DNA from: Hemerocallis citrina
Lineage: Eukaryota; Streptophyta; Magnoliopsida; Asparagales; Asphodelaceae
Length of the DNA stretch: 64,000 bases
NCBI GenBank assembly: GCA_017893485.1
Contig: CM030364.1
Coordinates: 248,299,122-248,363,121, forward strand
Direction: 5' to 3'
Numbering within the stretch: the stretch's first letter is position 1; each line of letters opens with the position of its first letter. This document shows positions 57,661 through 64,000 of this stretch, piece by piece. The notes below the pieces were generated by a model, which worked only from the letters and a program-made list of their open reading frames with translations, was not told the DNA's origin and did no database searches. Made by a program: the position numbers and the translations under genes.

Positions 57661-58361
57661 GATCATAGTAAATAGTTACAAATGAAGTTATTGATTGAAA
57701 ATAGATTTTAACAGAAGATCAATAATACATTTTAACGTGAATTTGAAAATGAAAAAAAAATATTTAAAAAAAAATTAAATATAGAAAAATTCATAGAAAA
57801 TACGTATTTGGGGAAACAGGGGTTACAAATCCTACTCACCTTACAACAAAATTTCGTCCTCGAAATTTGCTTCGGCGGTACATAGGACAAGGCAAAAACA
57901 AACTTGGGGGAGGGTAACAAAACAGAGGGTAAAAGGAAAAAGGAACAAAGCAGAGACAACACCAAAAAAAGAAAGAAGTGGATAACAATGAGGTCAAAGA
58001 AATGCAAGAAAGAAAATAAACAGTATCAAAACGAACGAAATAACACAAGATAACAAAGTAAGATGGGGAGTAGGCAGAACTAGAATCAAAGAGAGAAAGG
58101 ACAGGAAAGAATCGAATCAAATAATGAATGGGTGCATGATGGCAAAATGGAATGCAAGACGGAAGTAACCGGTATCAAAATGAAGAAGAAACAACACAAG
58201 ACTTGCAAGATAACAAAGCAAAGAGATGAAGAAATAGATAGAGCTGGAATCGAAGAAAAGATGGACAAGGAAGAGATGAACCAATCAATGAGTCAACGGA
58301 TGAGAACAAATGTAAGAGATAGGGAAAAGCAAACAATGCAAGGATGGAGAAGCAACAATAT

Positions 58362-58416
58362 GATCCTGGGACCTGTGGATTATGGGCCCACCACGCTTCC
58401 GCTGTGCCACTCTGAT
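58362..58416 (-). pseudogene. 5' fragment of initiator tRNA-Met (55 nt)
   Basis: The minus strand from 58416 begins ATCAGAGTGGCACAGCGG and continues through the CAT anticodon loop (GGGCCCATAATCC) to CCCAGGATC. It matches plant initiator tRNA-Met as I know it at all but two of 55 positions (GCGCAGC to GCACAGC; ATAACC to ATAATC). It then breaks off before the T-arm 3' strand and acceptor 3' strand. It lies in the sense strand of B', an element primed by the same tRNA. Lacking the 3' part, it cannot be a functional tRNA; its origin is open. Confidence 0.8.
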
Positions 58417-59084
58417 AGTGACGTTCTAAGCTGCAGACATGTCGTTGTAGACCACGTGACACCAAGCGACGATCCGAGCAGGAAGAAAAGAATGAGACAC
58501 CAAAATCAAAGAGAATATAGATAGGAGAATTTGGGTTGGGCTCGAGTTAGATATTAATAATAAAAGAGTCAACACATATTAATGGTAAATTAATAATAAC
58601 AAAAATAATAAAAATAATAATAACTATAATAATAATCATAATCATACTGGTAAAAATAATAATAATAATAATAATAAAAATATTAACAATACTGGTAAGG
58701 ATAATAATGCAAGACGGAATATAATTCGGGGTTCATCATTTTTGTGAAAGTAATTCAATATTAAAAACAACAAAAAAATAGTATATAAATTTTTTTTTAA
58801 TAATAATAGTAATTGTAATACCAATAATACTAATAAAGACATTAATAGGGTTTGTATATAAAGAAATCGTTTGAAATAATATTAAATACAATTAATAAAA
58901 AAACAGAATTTAGCATGAAATACAAAATATTTTTGAATAAAAATGAATTAAAGAAAACGAAAAATTTTATAAAGAATCCAAACTCAGATAATACACAAAA
59001 AATACGGATTTGGGAAAACAGGGGTTACTATATTAGAAATTCTTTGATGTGGGTTCGCCTCATCTATATCCATCTGTAGACTTG

Positions 59085-59245
59085 CCTTCTCGACATCAAG
59101 TTGCAAGTTTGCCTCCACGACATCAGGTTACAGGTTACCATCTGGATATTCGGTTGCACATTTTGCCTTCCCGATATCCAGTTGCAATTTGTCTCCATTG
59201 ACGTCTAGTTGCATGTTTGTCATCTCGACATCCAGTTGCAACAAA
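59085..59245. repeat. ~28-bp tandem repeats (CGACATCCAGTTGCA core)
   Basis: About six imperfect copies of GTTGCAAGTTTGCCTCCACG and CGACATCCAGTTGCA-like sequence, ~27-39 bp apart, in the B' interior. Confidence 0.7.
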
Positions 59246-59994
59246 CGATGAACGAGATGATGCAATATTCCATGAGAACTTAGATATTGATTGCTTAATT
59301 TAAGTACGAAGTTATGTTTTGAAATTTATGATATTAAAATACAAAATTATTTGAAATAACAAAATTTTCGTTTTAGAAAATAATTTTAGAGAAGATCCAA
59401 AATATAACAAATAATAATTGAAATACACAAAATATTCGAAAAAAAATTATAAGGAAAATATAGGCAGAAGAAGAATGAATTTTATAATCAGTAAAGAGTC
59501 AACAAAGGAGGACGACTACAAGGGACGAAAGAAAATAAGAAATCAGAGAATTGAATATGAAGGAAAAGGAACGAGGGGGCACAAGCAGAATTTGAAGAGG
59601 ATATGGCAAAATGAATCAATAAATCTATTCTATTATTAAGCAAAGCCCTATTTTAACGGCTTTTTACTATCATGTCCTCATAAACATAAACAGCTAAAAA
59701 ATAATGCAGGGTTAATTTTGTCAAATTTTAACCCCGATCCTTACACAATCAGAGGGCACAAGCATAATTTTTGCTTCACATTTACTTCAATCTCTCTCAC
59801 AAAGTGGAGATTGAATTCAGGGCCCAATTCCTTCTCGAAATCGCAGCTCTTCGTCTATTCCCCAAATATCCATATCCCAAAATTCAAAATCGCGAAACCC
59901 AATCTCCTCCGCTTCCCTTCTCATCGAAATGCCTCTCCCTTCAACGATTCCTCCCATCGGAATCTTCTTACCCTAACTTCCTAAGATCTCGCAC

Positions 59995-60002
59995 TATATA
60001 AA
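59995..60002 (+). promoter_or_regulatory. Captured TATA box upstream of the Helitron exon
   Basis: TATATAAA, 49 bp before an ATG at 60051 and after a CT-rich stretch. It suggests that a host promoter and 5' UTR were taken along with the exon. Confidence 0.4.
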
Positions 60003-60050
60003 CCCTACCATCTCCAATCTGATCGCGCAATCCAAGAAGGCACGGATTTC

Positions 60051-60258
60051 ATGGCGGTGCTCCAGTCCGATCTGCGAGCTCTCTCAATTGAAGCTCGCCG
60101 CTGGTATCCCGATGTCAAGGACGCCGCCGAGCACGCGATCTTGAAGGGGCACTCATGTGGCACTGAAGCAGGAGCTTGAATCCACCCATTATGAGCTGCA
60201 GAGGATGTCCCGGGCGGCGTCAGGTATGCAGGCCGACAGGGAGGCACAGCTCCGCGAG
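60051..60258 (+). pseudogene. Captured exon of an FLX-like coiled-coil gene (frameshifted)
   Basis: ATG at 60051 opens a 42-residue frame (LQSDLRALSIEARRW...). In the next frame from about 60153 the sequence reads HVALKQELESTHYELQRM, then ADREAQLRE, up to a donor-like GCGAG|GTATAA (60258/60259). The second part resembles the coiled-coil segment of plant FLX/FLX-like proteins (THVALRQEL...). A frameshift near 60150 breaks the link between the two. Full FLX-like proteins are about 200-350 residues. The assignment is from motif memory and is tentative; the fragment lies ~430 bp inside the Helitron, ahead of the kinase exons and in the same direction. Confidence 0.4.
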
Positions 60259-60949
60259 GTATAATGGTCTTTCATCCTTTTTTTTTTATATAGCAAGAAG
60301 GTTCCTTTTGGCAATTGAGAATCGGTCGAATGAATGCATTTTGTGATCAAATATCGGTATTCGCAATTTCCCAGAGAAACTTTAAGGTTGTTTAAAACAT
60401 TATCAACCATATACCCATCGTCTATTGTTGTAAGGGTTTGGTTTAGCTCTTAGGATTTTGTTCTCTCCAAAGATGGTTCTTGAGTTAGAATGTGTTGATG
60501 ATAGCATCTAATTGAGCTGGACCATGGTAACTAAAATGAAAGATAAGTACTTGGGTTGTAATGCGATTTCCAGGGAGAGATAAAAGAGTCTTAGTTCAGT
60601 TTCGAAATGTTGTGATGAAGATAGTATGTTCCAAATTCAGTGAGTTATATCTCTTCAATAGAAATAATATAGATATTTCTATTTCGACCATTTCCCCCAA
60701 AAACCAGAATCCCCAATTTCGAGAATAATTTTAGAATCTCATTATTATACAATCAAAATCGTTGATTTTTTTTCTTCTTAATAGGTCAGAGATCCGATGG
60801 ACTACGGAATCAGTTTTTTTGACGGTAAGATAGGGTATGGTAAGATCAATTTCTACAAATTAAGGGTTTTCCGAGAAATTACTTGGTTTAGGTTTCCAAT
60901 TACTAAAAATTGGCTTTTTTTGTAGTGCAGATCAAGGATCCTGAAAGTA

Positions 60950-61110
60950 TCATTTGAAGGTGGATGCGGGAGGCGCTCGAAGGTGGGGTGCTTCAGTCGA
61001 CGACGGCAATAGCGGAGTTGAAGGTGGATGCGAGGAGGAAGATGAAGGGCCTGGATGAGCTTTGAGCGACAATGGCGACGATGGAGGCCCGAGCTCGAGG
61101 GATGGTGAAA
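60950..61110 (+). other. GC-richer exon-like segment of unknown origin in the Helitron
   Basis: It follows an AG acceptor-like site (GTGCAG|ATC, about 60950). It reads ALEGGVLQSTTAIAELKVDA in one frame and then hits a stop. It could be a further exon of the same captured gene as 60051-60258, or another one. I do not recognise it. Confidence 0.3.
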
Positions 61111-61225
61111 TATACAGTCACCTCACCTTAATTTACAAACATTCAACCATCCATTTTTAGTCAAATATATTGATGCATCTGAATCACAAGAATCTCTCTC
61201 TCTTTCTCTCTCTGTCTCTTTCAAG

Positions 61226-61889
61226 CAAGGGGCATGAATTATCTTCACCATTGCCATCCACCAATTGTTCATCGAGATTTGAAGTCATGCAATTTGTTGG
61301 TAGACAAAAATTGGAATGTGAAGGTATTTTTCTTAGTTATATATTCCAATTGATCTCACTGATATCTACTAAATTATTCTGTCTATATTTCCTGGTTAAT
61401 AGGTTGCAGACTTTGGTCTTTCGCGCTTGAAGCATGAAACTTATCTGACAACAAAATCCAGAAAAGGAACGGTATATTGATACATAAGACACCTTAGGGA
61501 ACTTAGAGATTATATTTATGTCTATGCCGCTCAAATTTATTTTATTTTATCTGGTATTGATATGTAAGACACCTTATGGAACTTAGATATTTTATTTATG
61601 TTCCTCTTGAATTTGTTTAATTTTTTCTGATGCTAACAATCAACATTTCTTTATTATCTTAGCCTCAATGGATGGCCCCAGAAGTTATTCGCAATGAGCC
61701 TTCCGATGAGAAGTAAGTTTTTGGTCCTTCGCTTTGCTTTGAGTTAGATGTGAGGCAGTAAAATAGCATCAAAATAATGTTCTTTTAAAATAAAAATGTT
61801 GGAATAGGTCTGATGTGTATAGTTATGGAGTTGTACTGTGGGAGCTGGTTACTGAGAAGGTCCCTTGGGTTACTCTTAACTCGATGCAG
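61226..61889 (+). pseudogene. Captured Raf-like (MAPKKK, CTR1/EDR1-type) kinase exons, four exons in frame
   Basis: Four exons, 61226-61323, 61403-61471, 61663-61712 and 61808-61889, have AG acceptors and GT donors, and their phases join without a stop. They encode GMNYLHH, then the catalytic loop [14 protein letters not shown] (HRD), DFGLSRLKHETYL (DFG), PQWMAPEVIRNEPSDEKSD (APE) and VYSYGVVLWELVTEKVPW, which are subdomains VIb to IX of a plant Raf-like kinase. The ATP-binding N-lobe and subdomains X-XI are missing, so it cannot be an active kinase. It sits inside the Helitron in the element's sense direction. Intact frame and splice sites suggest a fairly recent capture or weak constraint. 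Confidence 0.8.
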
Positions 61890-62002
61890 GTAAATATCTC
61901 TTCTTAATTTTGTGAAAATTTGTTGTGTTTTTGCTATTTGGTTGGGAGCGCGCATGAATAATATGCAAGCTGATTAGATATTGTGCATTTGTAATTACCA
62001 GA

Positions 62003-62175
62003 ATTCTTCCATGTGTAATGCTTGTGTTCTCCAATGCAGTTATGAAAATATGATCCGTAGTTTGAAGTATAGTGTGTGGTTTTGAAGCAATTGCTATAAT
62101 AATAATAATAATAATGTTCTCCATGTGTAATGCCTGTGTTCTCCAATGCAGAATTCTTCCATGTGTAATGCCTGT
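62003..62175. repeat. Triplicated ~30-bp motif in the Helitron
   Basis: CCATGTGTAATGCYTGTGTT occurs near 62009, 62120 and 62159, twice followed by CTCCAATGCAG. A short (AAT)n run lies at about 62097-62114. Confidence 0.75.
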
Positions 62176-62255
62176 GTTCTCTATACCAATGATGTTTGTA
62201 TGCGCTTGATAGTGAAGCCTATTCCCGGATGGGTGAATTGGCTCGCTAAATTAGG
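62176..62255 (+). other. Exon-like segment of unknown origin in the Helitron
   Basis: One frame reads NDVCMRLIVKPIPGWVNWLA and is followed by a donor-like TTAG|GTAAAG near 62253. I do not recognise the protein. It does not match the expected next kinase exon after SMQ, so it may come from another gene. Confidence 0.3.
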
Positions 62256-62862
62256 TAAAGTCCTTTTTTTAAAATTTGTTTTGGTCTTTGTTATGTCGTT
62301 GCCGGATCGTTTAATAGTGATATTTTTTTTCTTCCTAAATATCAGGTTCATATTGCGATTGCCTTCTTCCTGAGAATATTCAGATTGCAGCAGTACGATA
62401 TTGTCTAGAGCATCTGGAACTCTCTGGTACTCTCTCTTTAACCGTACGTTTTATTTTAGTTCTTATTAATGAAGCTAACATTAAAGAATCTGTCATCTGG
62501 ATGTAATTAAGGATCAAAATTTTTAAAACCATAATGCTATCCTGAACCATTGTCTGGAGCACAATTCTTTTACTCCTTATTTTTAAAGAAATTTGTTTGG
62601 TGCTATGAAGAATATCTTATCTCAGATAGCACACCAGATGTAGTGACTATGATATTATAGTTTTATTTTTGTTTGATCTTGGGAGAAAATTCGTGATTTT
62701 AATTAGAAAAAAAAGGTTTGAAGTTCAAAAGTAGACGAGAAAAATATTGATTTTTTTCTAAAATGAGGCTCTAAGTTTCATATATCTAACCTGTTAATCC
62801 GGTCATCCTAAAATCAGATGGATAAGAGTCAATAGCTTCATCAGGAATGGGTGACAGTGTTA

Positions 62863-62887
62863 TGATGATGATGATGATGATGATGAT
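62863..62887. repeat. (GAT)n microsatellite
   Basis: About eight GAT repeats in exon-like sequence; read in frame they would give an acidic Asp run. Confidence 0.7.
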
Positions 62888-63360
62888 TATGATGAGCCAC
62901 ATTAGCGCCTGCTTGCAGCACCAACTGTTGATACTGTGAGTCCAAGAAAAAAACTAGTGAAGCTAGGTAGAGATCTTTTCTGATGCGTTAACATCTACAA
63001 CTCGCTGTTTGGATTGAAGACAGATCGGTGTTTTCGGTTTAGGTTTTGGATCTTATGCAAGGTTGTGGATTTTGTAGTGAAGGTGTGCAGTTGTATCCCC
63101 CAATTGTAGAATTTTATCAATAGTTCTGGCTGGGTTTTTCTTTTTTTCCTTTTTAATCTTTTTGGATGACTGATGGTATGTAATTTGCAAGCTGTTGTTT
63201 TGACAGCCAATTGTTAGTAATGTTCATTATTCTTTTCAATGATGGATGTATGTAGTATCTCAACTGATGTTGTTGAAATATGAATGTAATTGTTTGTTGG
63301 CTGAAGAATCACAGATCTTAATCTTTTTTATAGACATGCACCGCATGTGCATTATACTAG

Positions 63361-63859
63361 TGAGGATGAATGCAAGGCACAGAAAGCAATGAATGGTACC
63401 CGAGCTGAAATAAGAGGGAATCAACGAGACAAACTGAAATAAGAGATTACTCGCACCGGAATAAAAAAGAACATGAGCAGGGAAAGAATAAATAAGGACA
63501 ACACCTAAGATAGAATCAAAAACAAAAGAAAAAGAATTGATGATCAAGGATGAGGAAAACACAATACATACAGATAATATGAAGAATAATGCAAAATGAA
63601 TGAAACAATCAAAGGAATATGGGTACGGAAAGAACGAAACTATACCCAATAAAAAATCAACAAATGAGAACGACTAAAAAAGATGGAAGAAACAATGAAT
63701 CAAAGAAATCGAATAGGAAGGGATCAAATGAATGGAATAAAACTAGTATCAGATCAATGTTGATTATAATTCATTCATGTATACATTAGCCAAGCTTGTC
63801 TAATATATTAGGCAACTAATACATTAGCTAAAGCTAGGCTCTGATACCACTAAAAACAC
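63361..63859 (-). other. B' interior (5' side), non-coding, with PBS
   Basis: A-rich on the plus strand and T-rich on the element's sense strand. No domains. The frame at 63260-63649 on the minus strand crosses the Helitron boundary, so it is a chance frame. Confidence 0.5.
63837..63849 (-). promoter_or_regulatory. Primer-binding site of B' (initiator tRNA-Met)
   Basis: The minus strand reads TGGTATCAGAGCC, 10 nt inside the 5' LTR end at 63860. The spacer is longer than in elements A (2 nt) and C (3 nt). Confidence 0.8.
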
Positions 63860-64000
63860 TGTCACACCCTACTTCCCAAAAAGAATACGGAATACAGATA
63901 CGCGACAAAAGCCCAGCGAATGATTTTCATCATCCATAAGCTGTTCAGGAATCTTTACAACATATCACAGGAATAATTAGAGTTGGAAGCAAAGAAACAA
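63860..64000 (-). repeat. B' 5' LTR, first 141 bp in the window
   Basis: On the plus strand it starts TGTCACACCCTACTTCCC and matches the beginnings at 44659 and 30159, including GAATGATTTTCATCATCCAT. It runs off the window. Confidence 0.85.

Larger units (their letters stand above)
44659..57827 (-). repeat. B' 3' LTR, split by element C
   Basis: Same family as 30159-43101 (GAATGATTTTCATCATCCAT and TTACTATCTAAGTAG blocks in both). About 4.1 kb without element C, longer than B's LTR, partly from a GC-rich segment at 56780-57250. Frames of 130-140 codons there (56644-57119) overlap in two frames and have no domain. The stretch 54995-56780 has no gene. Confidence 0.75.
57828..59623 (-). other. 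B' interior (3' side), non-coding
   Basis: The minus strand ends with TTCGAGGACGAAATTTTGTT and GTAAGGTGAGTAGGATT just before the LTR start, the usual gypsy pol-tail and purine tract. The rest is A/G-rich on the plus strand, without protein domains. About 57960-58110 and 58130-58260 are diverged direct copies (ACACAAGATAACAAAG / GCAAGATAACAAAG). A second LTR-end-like segment ends at GGGAAAACAGGGGTTACTA (59009-59027). Confidence 0.5.
59624..63360 (+). mobile_element. Gene-carrying non-autonomous Helitron, 3.7 kb
   Basis: The 5' end TCTATTCTATTATTAAGC follows a host A (59623). The 3' end is a perfect hairpin TGCAC-CGCAT-GTGCA (63337-63351) followed by TTATACTAG and a host T (63361). No Rep/helicase gene. 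The interior carries promoter-like sequence, an exon resembling an FLX-type gene, Raf-like kinase exons with introns, and 3'-UTR-like sequence, all on the plus strand. Both flanks are the same kind of A/G-rich B' interior, as expected for a clean insertion. Confidence 0.8.
44659..64000 (-). mobile_element. Element B': non-autonomous long-LTR gypsy inserted in B pol (runs off the window)
   Basis: Its 3' LTR is 44659-57827 (split by element C). The interior is 57828-63859 (split by a Helitron). The 5' LTR starts at 63860 and leaves the window. PBS and purine-rich tract are on the minus strand. With insertions removed the interior is ~2.3 kb and has no gag or pol, so, like A, it is a non-autonomous derivative. 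It interrupts B's pol at GCACC (44654-44658). The LTR end next to that site reads TTTCACACC where TGTCACACC is expected. Confidence 0.75.

Noticed and set aside
63260..63649. 129-codon minus-strand frame
   Set aside because: It crosses the Helitron/B' boundary at 63360 and is low-complexity Phe/Ser/Ile sequence.

Overview
This window looks like nuclear DNA from a flowering plant, probably a eudicot, taken from a repeat-dense and probably heterochromatic region. The basis is long-LTR Ty3/gypsy chromoviruses primed by initiator tRNA-Met, a Tat-like gypsy element with large tandem arrays, plant-type LINE, hAT, Mutator-like and Harbinger-like elements, and Helitrons with CTAG ends. I found no intact ordinary host gene. 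Host-gene traces are a broken cytochrome P450 start (about 1.4-1.7 kb, minus) and gene pieces carried by a Helitron (60.0-62.3 kb). Species is not assigned.

Left part (1-13.4 kb): a small Mutator-like element with a 9-10 bp target duplication (477-1390); the P450 fragment; a degenerate L1-like LINE (about 2464-8440, plus) with a ~995-bp tandem duplication across its ORF1/ORF2 boundary; a truncated hAT element (about 8440-9835, minus) with a BED-finger transposase fragment and a GC-rich subterminal region; a small Helitron (10863-11270); a foldback element (about 11368-11842); and a Harbinger-like element with TAA duplications (11851-12769).

Middle part (13.4-30.2 kb): a non-autonomous Tat-like gypsy element. 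It keeps only a protease scrap, then long tandem arrays, a polypurine tract and one LTR (28551 to about 29058). Inside it sit two long solo LTRs (14226-17908, TSD CCACA; 18493-21740, TSD AACAA) and a 1.35-kb TRIM-like element (23266-24610, TSD CGTTG). The main array has a 59-bp period, and each unit contains a stem-loop whose two arms change together between subfamilies.

Right part (30.2-64 kb): nested chromovirus-type elements. Element B (minus) has its 3' LTR at 30159-43101, split by element A (33222-42707, plus, TSD GTATT). A has two 3748-bp LTRs around only ~2 kb of non-coding interior. B's pol end (43141-44656) is interrupted by element B' (44659 to beyond 64000, minus). B' is split by element C (45958-54989, plus, TSD CATCC), which keeps a single-frame but nonsense-ridden pol and a short intact acidic/coiled-coil ORF, and by a 3.7-kb Helitron (59624-63360) carrying spliceable Raf-like kinase exons.

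The most interesting signals are: (1) the 59-bp stem-loop array with compensatory arm changes; (2) tRNA-iMet-like sequences in the sense strand inside elements A and B', both primed by that same tRNA; (3) paired tRNA-like modules inside two different LTR families; (4) the gene-carrying Helitron. All calls were made by eye; identities, boundaries and family names need alignment searches.
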